DNA of 64,000 nt from positions 41,786,001-41,850,000 of the forward strand of contig NC_133167.1 of assembly GCF_040802235.1 (NCBI RefSeq). Direction: 5' to 3'. Each line of letters opens with the position of its first letter. Within the stretch, counting starts at the first letter, position 1. Positions 1 through 12,556 of this stretch are shown here, piece after piece. Under the pieces are notes generated by a model. The model worked only from the letters and a program-made list of their open reading frames with translations. It was not told where the DNA came from and did not search any database. The stretch is from Manis javanica (lineage: Eukaryota > Chordata > Mammalia > Pholidota > Manidae). The translations under genes were made by a program, and so were the position numbers.

Positions 1-1315
1 AAGTTGACTGTGTGTTTGGGGGTGGGAGGTACCTGAAAACCCAATTTTCCATTTCATTCGTAAATGTGAGTTAATTTAAAATTACTTTTAATCCATATAC
101 CGAGAGATGAGAGTACTAGGATATGGAATTTTAATTCTGAAAGAAAATTCTCAAAATGGCAAGTTCTGATTAGTAACTCAGTCAAATCATAACGTGCTTC
201 CACTTTGTCAGCATTCCCGTCACAGAATTCTTAGCTTTTCAGTTCTAGGAATGATTGCTGAGACTTATGACTGGCTTAATAACCTGGGACATTGACCTGA
301 GACAATGTGAAACATAAATGAAATATTCTCCAATCATGTGGATTTGAAGATAACACATGCATTTTTCAGCTGCGGTTTGGCACTACTTGGGTAAAGTTTG
401 GAAAAAATAGGTGAGGAGAAAGAAAAGTAAAGTGAAGGATGTACATCCTTTGGGAAGGAGGAGTGGTGGAGGATGGTGAGAGGGTAGAAATACAGGCAAC
501 TAAGCTTGTATTTACTTGGGCAACTAAGCACTGCTTCTGGGTTGGAAACCTCTGCTGTATCTTGAGTATAGCTGATTTCATAGAGTGCAACCTCCTGTTA
601 GCCTTAAAAATGAAACAGTTATTTTACCAGCCAAAATACGGGTTTATTCGGGAATTGTAGAGAATCATAATTTGGGGCATGCAAGCTACAGCAAATCCAC
701 AGGCATGGTCCCAGAACAAAGAAGAGGACCACTCTTACTGAGGAAGGGAGCCGAGTTGGGAGCCTTGTTCTAAGCAAAACGTCCACTGGGGTAAACAAGT
801 CTTCACATGTTGTAGGCTTTCATTGGCTCCGCGGGGAGGCGGAAGGTGGAAGCCTACTTCTGCAGGGAGTGAAGTGGCTGAAACAGTATGGCTTCCCTCT
901 CTTCCGTGGTCTGCGAATTTTGAAGAGTGATGGGTGGGAGAGCTTCCCCGCTGGCCTCCCCGTGCCATGCTATTGAGCTTTCCTTTTACTGATTTTCACA
1001 CTCCCAACCTGGCCAAATTGGCTTCCCGTCTTCAACATTCTCTTATTGGAAAGAGTGTTTGATTTGAAAAGCCATGGCAGGCAGGGAACTTTTGGACCCT
1101 GAGTTCTGTTGGGAAAATTGAGGAAATTATGGTAATTCCCACTCTCCCTCTGGACAGTTAATGCTTCCAGGCAGTTCTTTGTTTTTAGTTTCTTGTCTTT
1201 TCTCCCACTGAGATGGTCTCAGATATTTTCAGTTTTTTTGTTGCGATTCTTTATCTTACTCATCTTCTCATTCTAAGTGTATGACTATCTTGTAAGTCAT
1301 AGAAAAAAATTAATC
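1..1315. other. Intergenic, nothing recognised
   Basis: AT-rich sequence with only short chance ORFs under 80 codons. There are no splice-flanked coding blocks and no repeat that I can name. Confidence 0.5.
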
Positions 1316-1965
1316 TTATTTATTTTCCTTACCTACCCTTTCAGCCTGAGTAGCTTCACTCACCACTTTCTCCTCTAATCCTGACTCCCAAAGGAATTCT
1401 ATCCCCCCTATTTTTGGAATTTGTTCATATCCTACACTTTGCCTCCTCCATCTTAAAAAAACAAGCCCCAAAAGACTAAGAGAATCTTCCCTCGATTTTG
1501 CTTCCACTTCAAACTACAGCTTTATCTCTCTTCTTTCGACACCAAAATTCATACACGATTTGTCTATATTTGCTCTCTCTAACTTTCTGATCTCTCCTTG
1601 CAAATTGACTTCTATCTCCACAACTCCTTAGAAAAGGCACTGGTTAGGATTACTAGTAACTTTATAATTGACAAATCCAGAACCTGTTCAGTTCTCCCCT
1701 TCCTTGACTTCTTTGTAACATTATTGATCATTTTTTTTTAGTTCTCTTCCTACCTTTTTAACTTCTCCTCCTCAGTTTCTCTCATTTCTTCTGCCTCTTC
1801 ATCCTGACCCTTAAATGTTTCTGTTCATCTAGTATTTACTTGGTATCCTTAATCTAAATGTTCTCTCCCTGAGGTAGTCATGCATTCCACAGTGTCAATT
1901 ACCAATATGCCATCAACTACCAATATGAAATCTATTTTCTCTGCATTCACCCCTCTTTTGAGCTG
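1316..1965 (+). repeat. L2 LINE remnant
   Basis: C/T-rich plus-strand text with L2 landmarks, such as ACACCAAAATTCAT, CTGGTTAGGATTACTAG and CAGTTCTCC..CTTGACTTC. This corresponds to the L2 segment coding the middle of the reverse transcriptase. It is heavily decayed. Confidence 0.6.
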
Positions 1966-1984
1966 CATTTATGTTTTAGTGAGA

Positions 1985-2100
1985 GCAGCTTTGACATGTA
2001 TGTGACTGTGGACAATTTACGTAAGTTTCTGAACTCTAAGTTTTTTTCATGGGTAAAATGTTTCTGTGAGATTAAATAATAAAATATTTCTTGTTCTAAA
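1985..2100 (+). repeat. MIR SINE remnant
   Basis: Contains the MIR core and 3' pattern: TGACTGTGGACAATTTACGTAA, then CTGAACTCTAAGTTT, then GGTAAAATG. It is old and truncated. Confidence 0.5.
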
Positions 2101-4214
2101 TCATAAAGGCCAGTGGATTTTTTTTATTACTAGTAAATGTTTTGTTGAACAGTGAAGGTGAAAACCAGCTTTAGTGAGCATGAAGGGGTGGTTATTGAGG
2201 AAGCTGGAATGGAAAATGTCAAAGAGGGGAAGTATCACTTTTTGCTTAGAGCTGAACTAATGCTGTAGAATAAATACAGAGAATGATTATGCCAGTGACA
2301 AACATGAAGATCAGCAAAGATGAGAAGCAGAACTAGTCCCAAACTCAGCAATTTAAAATGCAGAGTTTAGTTCCATTTAAATATCAGTATACTCCAAATA
2401 AGAAGACATTGTTTTCACTTTCTATTGGTGAATTATGCATTTAGAAATATTAACCAAATAACATATTGTATATTGTCTATAAATAGCACATATTGAACTA
2501 TGTTGAAAAAATACTTTTCTCTGTGATTTGCTTCACTGAACCTCAAATATTGTAAAAATTCATTTATTCATTGGTTAAACAGTCTCTTTTGCATATTGCT
2601 CCACTGGCACAGTTACATGGTGGTATGGATTATCATAAGATACAGATAGTTGCCTCAGGAAGCTTAAAAAGAAAGCTACATAACTAGATGTTCACATGAT
2701 AGGCATGTGCAACAGGTAAGAAAGAAGATCATTTTGCTCAAAGCAATAAACAACATAACCCATGACTGGGGTTTGCCCTTCTTGGCCAAGTTGCTCTGAC
2801 AACTCAGGAACGCTGATGACATACCTGTTGCTCTCTCAGTCAGTGTCCTAAGATAGTCTGTGGCTTAACTCAAGACTGGGATCTGCCATACTTTCTTCTT
2901 CCTTACCATCAAGTTCTCCTTTCTATATCTTGTTCCTATGGGACTTGTCTTGCTGCTTTACCAAACCATTCCCACTCCCCATACCTCATTTCATTACATT
3001 TTACCTTAGTTAGGCATGTTCCAGGATCTTTGAGCTAATCTGAGAATTTCAGGATCTGTGATTTGAACATTCTGATCTCAGGTCTCAGGACAATCCTAGG
3101 ATTTAAAGATGTTGAATAAGATTAATGTATATTCTTGGACAGTGCCTTGATTAATAATAAAACTATTTGAAAGGTAATCTAGATTTTGAAGTTAGAGGTT
3201 AAAATGATTATCATTTCATTCGTTCTTAAAAGGTTTAAGAGTGAAATGGTGTATCTTCATGTGTTGATTAGCTAGATGTATTAATTAGATGTGATAAACA
3301 GTAAATCTTAGAGAAAAATTCGCATTTTACTCTTTAACAGGTATTGACTCTCTGGCATAGTTGAAACCTGCTCTGATGTAGAAGACTGATAAAAAATTAA
3401 TCCAAGCTCCTTGTATTTTGGTCAAGACTTACTGTGCAGTACTTGTTCCCATGAACGAGCATCCTCTTCTAAAGGAAGGGCCAGTGTTTCCTTCCTTTCC
3501 AAGGCAACTGATTACAGTGACTGTTTCTATTTTGGTAAGATATATAAACACACTTCACTCACAGCAAAAAGCAAAACAGCGTGGTTGGTGATTCAGCAAA
3601 AATGAGGGTAGCTTTGGTCAGCGAAAAACAATTCAAGTCTCATTAGTTCTGTTTCCACTGACTCTGAAAAACATTGCTTCAAAGTTGCCTTAAGAAAAAA
3701 AATTAGACTGTTTATGAAACTCCCCTCAATTTCAAGCTTATGGTAGAATCATAGCAACAGTAATTCATAGGGAAGCTATTTTGTGGGAATGGGATAATCA
3801 TTCAGTAATTGGTAAGGTATTGCCTTCCAGATAACATTCTCTGCCAACTTTGAGGTTTCTGTGTTTTGGACTACAAACTGTCAAAGTCAATATTTCATAC
3901 ATAAGAATAAAGAATGGAATGGCTTTTTAAGTTCCTTTCACTGGAAGCCTGCACACTTAGTCTGTGAACATGGTGATGTATTTGCTGTCTGAGCTTTTCT
4001 CTTATGTCAGGATATTAATGTATTTAAACTAAGGCAACCACATTTTGCTTCTCACCATCAAAATAGATAAAAGACTGATTTACCTGAGACAGGGTCAGGT
4101 AATGCTAGGATGGTAGATTTTCCATATTCACAAGAGTGTAAATATGCCTATTGTATATCCAGTCTAAGTGGAAGTGAGACATTTCACTGGAGGGATTTAT
4201 TGGAAAATTATAGT
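2101..4214. other. Intergenic, nothing recognised
   Basis: AT-rich sequence without a supported gene or nameable repeat. The short ORFs at 3411-3605 and 4110-4379 have no homology I recognise. Confidence 0.45.
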
Positions 4215-4345
4215 TTGATTATTCATTCATTCAATAAATATGTATTGACCATTTACCATGTTGACACTGCCTTGACCTCACAAAGCATTCAGTCCAATGG
4301 CAAAGATTATCAAGTAAACAGGTATAACCAGGACAACATTTTGAA
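4215..4345 (+). repeat. Ancient repeat of the TTCATTCAATAAATAT..TTGAcC type
   Basis: TTCATTCATTCAATAAATATG followed by the degenerate 'lasting..accatt..cactgcc' pattern that is common in old mammalian LINE-like remnants. Similar copies lie at 49745-49890 and 54740-54840. I am not sure of the family name. Confidence 0.45.
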
Positions 4346-4379
4346 AATGCTCAACAGGTGTTACTTTAATTCCCATTAA

Positions 4380-6390
4380 GTCATGATGCTCTACAGCTCC
4401 CCACCATGTATGCACACAGATGGACCATACGATCCAAACATGGAATAAAAAGGTATTGTTATAAGGATGATTAAGAGCTGGGGGCTAAATAATGTTAAGC
4501 AAAAGCACAAACAAGTGTGAAATCCTGGATCCCAGTGAAAGCTTTTGAGGAACTGAAAATTCAGCATGTCTGGAGAAAGGAAGTGAAAAAAGATGAGAAT
4601 GGAGAAGTAAGAGGAAGACAGATGATGTAATGCTTGATAAGCCATGCATTTGAGGAATTAAAAGGAGGCCATTGTGACTGGAACCATCATGGTTTTAACT
4701 TGCTTTTATCTGAGGCTAAAAATGTTCAATACCTTCTTACGTGCTTATTTACCATCCATATATCTTCTTCAGTGAAATGTCTATTCATGTCCATCCTGCT
4801 TTATATTTTAAACTATATCACTTTCTAACTTCAGTTGTAGATTTCTTTAAATTGGGAAATACATTGATACCATATAGAGATCATTCTTGATCTACTATGG
4901 GATTATAATTCAATAAACCCATTATAAATTAAAAACATAAGTCAAAAATGCATTTAATACACCAAACTATGGAATATCATAGCTTAGCCTCACCTACATT
5001 AAATGTGCTCAGAACACTTACATTATCCTACAGTTGGGCAAAATAATCTAACACAAAGCCTATTTTATAATACAGTGTTGAATAGCTCATGTAATTTATT
5101 AAATATTATACTGAAAGTGAAAAACAGAATGGTTATGTCGGTACAGAATGATTGTTAAAGTGTTTTGGGTGTTTCCCCTCCTGACCATGTAGCTGATCAC
5201 TAACCTGGGAAAAGATATAAATTCAAAATTTGAAATATGATTTCTACTGAATGTGCATCACTTTTGCACCACCATAAAGTTGAAAAATTGTTAAGTCAAA
5301 CCACCGGAAGTTGAGGATTGTCTGTTAAAGCTCTTTGTCATTATTTTATTTCATAAATGCCAACATATTTCCTGTAGATATAAGCTTTATATTTGTACTC
5401 ATTTTTCACATGAGAGCTCAGCAACCATGAATCACAGAAATGGCTTCCAGAACACTCTTAAATTGTTTTTTAAATTGCATCAAATATTTGAGATCTTTAA
5501 GGATTCTAATAGTTTCACTTAGTTAATTGTTTCAATTAATAAATTAGGTCAGTAATGGAAAATAAATTTACATTTTTAAAATAACCTGAATTGTAGGGTG
5601 TATTGTACTCCTCATCAACAGCTATTTTCAGCCAGAAGGAAACTTCCAAGGAAAGACAGCAGGGTGTATAAGAAGGTGCTGAACCTATACTGGGGAGCTG
5701 GGCTCAGCAGGGCCTACAAGACAAGTACTGTTTACCAACCTTTGACATGTGGCTGTATCAGAGAGTGGCAATAGATAACTGACAGAGTGCCAAGAGAGGC
5801 TGGCTGGAGTCTCATGTTGGTCAGCCACAGAACAGATAAGCAGGACACCAATGGCTGGTGGAAGTCTCTGTACAGTGAGTGAAAAGGAGTGAGTGCTAAT
5901 GTCTGTTGTAGAGAAAGCAGTGGTGCCCCAGGGCCACACCTGCCTAAGGGCAGGGATATTTCCAAGCCAGTGAGGACAGAGATGGGTAAGATGGACCAAT
6001 GAGAGATGGTAGGAGGGAATAGGACACAGCTTTGTATCACTGTTTGGGGAAAGAAGTCTTTGAATGAGAGGGAAGTCCTAGATCTATATGGAGAAGTATT
6101 ACATCTCTTTTCTTTCCTTCCAGACCATACCACTGAGAGTGACTGTTGGAACTATAAACCCTGGCATGGGGCTTGTCTGAAGTGAATAACTGAATAACCT
6201 GTTTGTTTTGTTTTTGATTTTGGGATCATCTCCATCCACATCAAACACTTTCTAAGGCTATAGTCTGGATAGGACCAATACCACCCCAAATTAAATGGAG
6301 GAAGGAATTCTAGACCAATAGACTAAGGGAGTGACTTATGAATTGAGGGGTGTGTAAAGTGTCCCCCAATATTTCCCTGCCTATCTTCCC
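4380..6390. other. Intergenic, nothing recognised
   Basis: No gene is supported. A 133-codon minus-strand open frame at 5732-6133 has no domain pattern that I know and sits in sequence with no splice context. It may be part of an old, unnamed repeat. Confidence 0.4.
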
Positions 6391-7340
6391 CCTTAGCTAC
6401 CACAACCTTTTACTTCTAATTTTCACAACCACATTTCTTTAACAAGTTAGCCCCATTAACCTTATTCCTTCTCATACTTTGGCCTGGCTTTTGTCCCCAT
6501 CTGTCCTCTAATATAGATCTTGCTAATGATTTCCATGTCACTAAATCCAGTGAGCAATTTTTTCAGTCATCTCACTTAATCTTTAAGCAGCAATTTTTTT
6601 CTATAACTCCTAATGTCACTCTTACATTCTTACCTCTCTTTTTAGACTTCTCCTCCCCTATTGAGACTTTAAAAGTTGGAGACCCTCAAAACTTATTCTA
6701 AACCTTTTCCCTTAATCTACATCCACAGATATGGAACATCACCTATACCTCTTTTGAAGCCATCAAATTCTCTCCATTTAATCAGACCTATCGTGCTAAA
6801 TTAAACTTACAGTTATTCACTCTTATCCACTGCTGCCAACTGACTCTCTACATGCTACTTTTAATAAGTACTCTTGTCACTTCTCTGCTTTTAGATAAAG
6901 ACTGGCTCCTGCTTTCTTTTCCAGCTGCCACCAATCTCAGACTCTATTAACACATCCTCCTTTCAGTTCTTTCTGTCTCAGGGTCTTTGCTAAAGCAGTT
7001 CCCTCTGCCTGGTGTAGTTCTTTGCCATTCTCTCCACCCACCCCCAGCTTCATCTAGTTGGTGCTTAGTCATCATCCTTCATGTTTTAGCCCAAATTTTG
7101 CTTCCCAGGTCAGCTTCCTGAATAACATCAAAACAGATCAAGTCCATCTGTCACGTGTTTCAGATACTCCTGAACTCTTCCTTTCAAAGCTTTTCACTGT
7201 TTTTACGTATTTGGATGATTATTTGTATTATCTAATTAATTTGTGTCTCTCTCACTAGACTAATCTTTAGAAGAAGTACCTTGACTACTAGTCCTCTCTG
7301 TATCTCCTGAATCCAATACAAAGAATGAGTGAAGAAATCA
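6390..7340 (+). repeat. L2 LINE, 3' half
   Basis: The plus strand shows the L2 3' section. It has a CACTCTTATCC..CTGCTGCCAACTGACTC region and then the diagnostic TCAGGGTCTTTGC..CAGTTCCCTCTGCCTGG. After that come CCCAAATTTTGCTTCC and a tail ending near ATCTCCTGAATCC. Confidence 0.75.
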
Positions 7341-7599
7341 ACTAGTCATAATTGTTCAAGACTCTGAAAATTTTCCCTGGCCCCCAGGTCTCCACAGAGT
7401 AGTTCTTCCATAGCCAGAGGGCAGGGGGATCCTGGAATAGGTATACTGGCCTTGGAAGTGAGCATGGATTGTGATTGTCTCATTCTTAATTGTGTCGTGT
7501 CCAACTTCTGGTTGCTCCACTTTTCTGATTATTTAAATAGTTCCTGAAAGCTCTACTCAGCTAGGAAGTTGTCTCAGATTCTATTTTTCAAATGTCTTA

Positions 7600-7830
7600 A
7601 AATAACATTGGTATAGCATTTTATAATTTACAAAGTATATGCATTTCTGTTACATCATTTGAATCCCCAAACACCCTCTGAAATAATATATATTTCTTAA
7701 TTGAAAGACGTGGAAAATGAGACTTAGAGGGATTAAGTGACTAACTCAAATTCTCTTCGTTAATAAGGGACTGTGCAGGGACTTCATTCCAGATTTTCCA
7801 ATACCAAGTTCCCTAGTTTACCACTGCTGG
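7600..7830 (-). repeat. MIR SINE remnant
   Basis: Reverse-strand MIR signature: GGAAAATGAGACTTAGAGG, then GATTAAGTGACTAACTC, as in the MIR 'reduce, compare, gradient' core read in reverse. Confidence 0.65.
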
Positions 7831-7921
7831 ATAATAGCTGATTTTTCTTCACTCAGTCAAGTATGAATTTGCATTTTTATGGTTAACAATACTCCATAAA
7901 TGATGTAGCTTGCACACAGCT

Positions 7922-8000
7922 TTATATATAGCATATATAACATATATTACAATGTATGTTTTACATACATATTTTATTTATATATATATATATATGTATA
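7922..8000. repeat. AT-rich simple repeat with (TA)n
   Basis: Short TATATA runs and a perfect (TA)n of about 18 bp ending near 7996, set in alternating purine/pyrimidine AT DNA. Confidence 0.85.
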
Positions 8001-10740
8001 ATTTGGGGGAATACCTCCATCTGTATCAATCTTTCTAACACTGAGGAAGAGACATTTGACTTATATAGTTGTCTTTGTCAAATGGCCATTTTTGTTTTTT
8101 AATTATAATGTTCAGGGAATTGCTGAGCAGGTTTACAAAACAACAGGACATATCCTCAAATCTGTGGAATGACAGTTACTGCCCATCATTTCAACCATTA
8201 TGTTTTTATTATACCACCACATCATATTTATATTATTTTGGGTTATCCAAAATACAAACCAATTATTAGATCGATAAGCTTTTATAACAGTTGGTTTGGC
8301 ATCCTAAAGTGGGGCAAACTATACATTTTCCAGCAGAAGGAAAAGAAGAGCACACACTAATAATTCAGGGTTGCAGTTGCAGCCTTTTATTGCTGGTCCT
8401 TTAGTTGCACAAATATCTTGAATGTCCATTTCAGAATTCAAGGTTTGTTAGTCCTGAATAACAGAAAGTTGCTACTGCAAAACTGTGGTGAATAATTGCA
8501 GTGCAGGGAATCACTCTGATTTGGGCTTATGACTTTTATCAAGAATGTCTTTCCCTTAAGGCAAATTTTATGGTGACAGTTAAAGTCTAATTCTTGGCTA
8601 CATATATATTTACTTGAAGGTCACCTACAAACAGGTGATGGTTCTAGTGCCCATATGTTAACGTGACTAACATTCTCTGTGGGGTCTCTGGAAAGAAAGA
8701 AAGAGACTAAAAGGAGCTGTTCTATATCCTTGGAAAGTGCAGACACTTGCGCAGACAGCACAAATTGTTAGATTCGACACTAGTTTGAAAGCAGCTTCTT
8801 TCCTTCTTAAGGGCAAGGCACATAAAGGAAGCTGGCGGGAGTGATGGGCCTAAGGGCTCCAGGGGTCCCCCATTGCACCGAATCTCTCTGACAGCAGAGG
8901 TGGTTAATAACAAGTGACCAGACAGACAACAAACCTCCCAGCTTAGTGGGAAAGGACAGAACACTATTTTAGACACAAGGACGTTAACAAGAAAATTTTT
9001 GTGTTTTAGAAGTTGAACTAGGAAAACTTTCATCTCAAAATAGAGGAAGCTGGGTAGCTAATTCTGTGGGGCTGTTTATTTTCTAGTGTACAGTAGTTAG
9101 GCTGAATCATTGGAGGAAGGCACAACAAAGAGATTTTGTTTGCCACATATGTCACTTCAGAGAACTTTAGGGCTGTGAGCTTCAAAACTGCAAACATCCC
9201 ACGATAGTATGCAACAAAGCATATTTTAGAAGATGGAACATTTAAATGATGAGCAATTACAGACAACTAGATAATTTCTTTTTAAAAATTCTCATTTAGA
9301 TTTTCTTACGTACATTCTTTCTGAATGTATAGAGAAGAATCAGACAATGTCTTGTATATGAATTTTTAAAACTTCAATACACTAAAATAAATAATACACT
9401 TCCTAAACATCCACATTAAATAATGTGACTTCAGACAGATGGCTTGAAAACAGGCTTATGAAATAGAAAATAGAGATGAATTCATTTGATCTGAAACAGC
9501 TTCTGTAAAATCTAACATCTGTAGTCACAGGAAAACTTACTGTAATACATTATATGGGCTTGATTTGCTCGGCTGAAAAGAATCATTTCCTGTTTATATC
9601 TTGACCAGAGTAGAGTGCATTACCGAACAGCTACCCTTTAAAGTCATGCTGGGGACTGACTCCCTCAGATGTTGGTGGATCTAGTACAGGTTATATCTCT
9701 GCCATTGCCTCATCTAAAATTGTAAGTGCTCTGAAACTGCTGTGATGAGCGCAGCTCTGCTCTAGTGTAAATGTCGGATGAAGTGTTGTATTACTAGGAA
9801 GAGTCAATAGTCTAAAATTTAGAAAGTTTTTGTGAATAGCTGCAGTTGGGAAAAAATTATAAGAAAGTAAGTGTGATTTTAATTCAGAATCATCTTAGAA
9901 AAGCACTAGTTTCTGTTTTATGTAAATTCCTCCTAAATTACTTCTTGCCTAAAACCATCTTGTCCTATAGTCAGTGATTTAGAGAAATCATGCCTTTTAA
10001 TGGGATCTCCAATAATATTACAAACAAATATCCACTGTTTGGCAAAGTCTGTAAAGAAAATTTACATTAATACTGGGTCATTATTTTTAAAAGTCCCAAA
10101 ATATAATCTGTGATGTTTGTGTTCACCAAATAGTGAAAATAATAAGTTAGATTTCCTTTTGTTACTGATAAATTACTAAGAAGTCAAACTTGTTCAAGCA
10201 AATGTTTTGTAATTTTCTTCCCAATCGAAAGATGGTCAAACATTAAATATCTTTGACTGGGTCAAATATATTTGAGCTTTTTATTAAAACCAGCTCTGCA
10301 ATTGATACAGCTTGCCATTGTTAGATCCATTTTTAGATGCCCAGAAATAGATTCTTACCATGAGTGAAATCACATGGTTGGATCAGAAGGTTCCTGTTAT
10401 AGCTCCAGAGATGATGGGGTGTGGCATTACATGACATGCTGAGTAGAAAGAATATAATTGATTCTGTTTGACGGTAATCTGAGATCTTCCCTGGCAGAAA
10501 GATGCATAGAGGTGTGCAATAATATTTAAGAGGTGATAATACATTTTGTGTCAGCATAAGCCTGTGGATTTAAGCTTGAGACTTTAACCCCTTCCATTCC
10601 TTGTACATTTTTCCAGCTAAGAACTCAAACTTGGTACTTCTACAAATGCACATTTGTTAGCTGTATATCATGACACCCTGTCCTGAATTCAACTAAGGAA
10701 AATGTCCTTTGGTCCTATGATAATACTCTTCCCTTTCTAT
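8001..10740. other. Intergenic, nothing recognised
   Basis: No coding or RNA gene recognised. Minus-strand open frames at 8722-9033 and 9030-9266 lack any familiar domain. The repeat content is low compared with the flanks, so part of it may be unique sequence. Confidence 0.4.
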
Positions 10741-10744
10741 ATAG

Positions 10745-11249
10745 TGTTACCGGCTGAGTTCGTTCTTCTTGTCCCTTGTTCCCACCGCAGCAAAGAATTG
10801 AAAGGCAGACACAATAGCAAATCAGAGTGAAAGTTTTATTTGAATAAACTCCAAGGGTGGAGCAGGTCAGAGTTAAGGTAGACAGAGGCCTAGATACATT
10901 GGGTGGGAGGTCTATATTTTGCATTCTGGCAAGGAGGTGTCTCTTTGATTGATAAGGTGGAGTCATTGATTGACAGGTCCACCTGTATAGCCATCCCTCT
11001 CACTGTGCATGTCCTTTCTTGAGATGAGGTATGTTTTGGGCAGTCACTAGTTTTGCTTGACTGCACCCACATTGGGATTAGGTTAGGGCCAGTTTGGGCT
11101 GGTCCTGATAGGCAAAGAAGTTATTTCCCTGCAAAGCCTTTGTTACCTTCACGTGGGACCCCCCCTACCTGGGCAGAATTTGGGCAGTTTTTCCTTGAAC
11201 TTTACCTTCCCCTTTCCATGGCTGCTAATGTCTACCTTTCTACCTGACA
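10745..11249 (-). mobile_element. Solo LTR, class I ERV, 4-bp TSD ATAG
   Basis: 505-bp element that on the minus strand starts TGTCAGGTAG and ends GGTAACA, with the canonical TG..CA termini. It is flanked on both sides by ATAG (10741-10744 and 11250-11253), which is the 4-bp duplication typical of gammaretrovirus-like ERVs. Internally there is an AATAAA polyadenylation signal (10835-10840, minus), with a TATA-like stretch further upstream near 10915. No viral coding sequence remains, so it is a recombined solo LTR. Confidence 0.88.
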
Positions 11250-12010
11250 ATAGAACTCACTATCCATCACAACACCTCAATGTCAGCAGGGTTGATTTAT
11301 TTTCTAGGACATTTTCTCTCATAGATGACCACAGAGGATGATGGATTAATCCAGTCAAATGATCTGTGCTAACGTTTTATGAGAATTGTGGATAATCTGG
11401 TAGGTAAGTAATAAGAAAGGCCCTTTGGCTTCCTTCAAATACCAGGTGTAGACCTTGCCTCTTTGATGGGGAAACTTTCTAGTGAGTCAGAGGAATAGGT
11501 AATTGCACTGAATCTTATGTAAACCAGGCACCAGAAAACACTTGCTGCTTATTCCATAATCCATTCTCCCCATTTCCACATCACCCTCCATTTTCCATTC
11601 ATACAGCAAAGCTCATCTAAGAGAGAAAAAACCCTGCCTGCAGTATTTACCTTCTGCTCAGCATGAAAGCATTTGTCTTTGTGCAGTGAATATGTCCACT
11701 CATAAGCGAACACATCAATACAATGGAAAAAAATTATGTATTAATAAACCATTGTCCACACAATAAATACAGTTGTCTTTTTCTTATAAATAGGATGTGA
11801 TCAACTCATTGACCCTGGACCAGACACTAGAATTTGTTTGCCATTAGTGCTGGTGGATTTTCACAGATCTATCCACACTTGCTTGCCTCATTCCTGGTGA
11901 CATTATAAGCAATTTGAAAGGCAGTTAGCTGGGGGTTAGGGATTTAAGCTGGAGTCATAGTCTTTAATCTTGTCCAGGTATGTTCTTGTTTATAAGGTGA
12001 TAAAAACTGG
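11250..12010. other. Spacer between two solo LTRs
   Basis: About 760 bp of ordinary AT-rich DNA. It holds no gag/pol/env-like frames, so the two LTRs are separate insertions rather than ends of one provirus. Their terminal sequences also differ. Confidence 0.5.
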
Positions 12011-12556
12011 TGTTGGGGAGGAAGAAATTTTCTCTACCCCTCAAGGTTCTTCTAGCTGGTCTAAGAATCAAACTGACATGAGACAGATTAACAGGAGGAA
12101 AAAAAAAAAAGTTTAATTATCTACATATGGGGAAGCCATAGGCATAGGTTCCAAAGACAGTCAGGGAGAATGAGGTATATATGTCATCCTGAACCAGAAA
12201 GAAGGGTCTGAGACCTCAAAGGAAAAGGGAAGTAATTCACAGGACAACTAAAAGAGTAAATGTTTGATAAACACACGTTTGTTGGGCCACGCAGAAACAA
12301 TGAGGGGACACAGGAAGGAATTTTAACACACTTAGCCACATCCCTCCCTGTCTACCACACCTAGTTGACATTATAGCATAGCTATTTAAGGTGATAGCTC
12401 TCTTCCTGGAGCATGTCCTCTCTCTAAATTCTATTTGTGTAGTTAGAGGGTGGGAGGTCAAAGTTTTTGAGTCTTGGGCCTTGATTGTTCTCGACTCTGA
12501 AACAATTTGCACGTCGCGGTGGCATCTTATGGGGCGGCCTGCCCTTGGTCCCTACA
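12011..12556 (-). mobile_element. Solo LTR, class I ERV, 4-bp TSD CTGG
   Basis: 546-bp element with minus-strand termini TGTAGGGACC and CTCCCCAACA. Both flanks carry CTGG (12007-12010 and 12557-12560). The U3 end has a TATATA near 12177. The 3' part shows the familiar ERV1 motif TTAAAC(T)n, then TCCTGTTAATCTGTCTCATG, then TTCTTAGACCAGC. It is a solo LTR without internal sequence. Confidence 0.9.

Noticed and set aside
5732-6133. 133-codon minus-strand ORF
   Set aside because: No start context, domain or splice evidence; the amino-acid mix (Leu/Ser/Pro) is that of chance frames in C/T-rich DNA.
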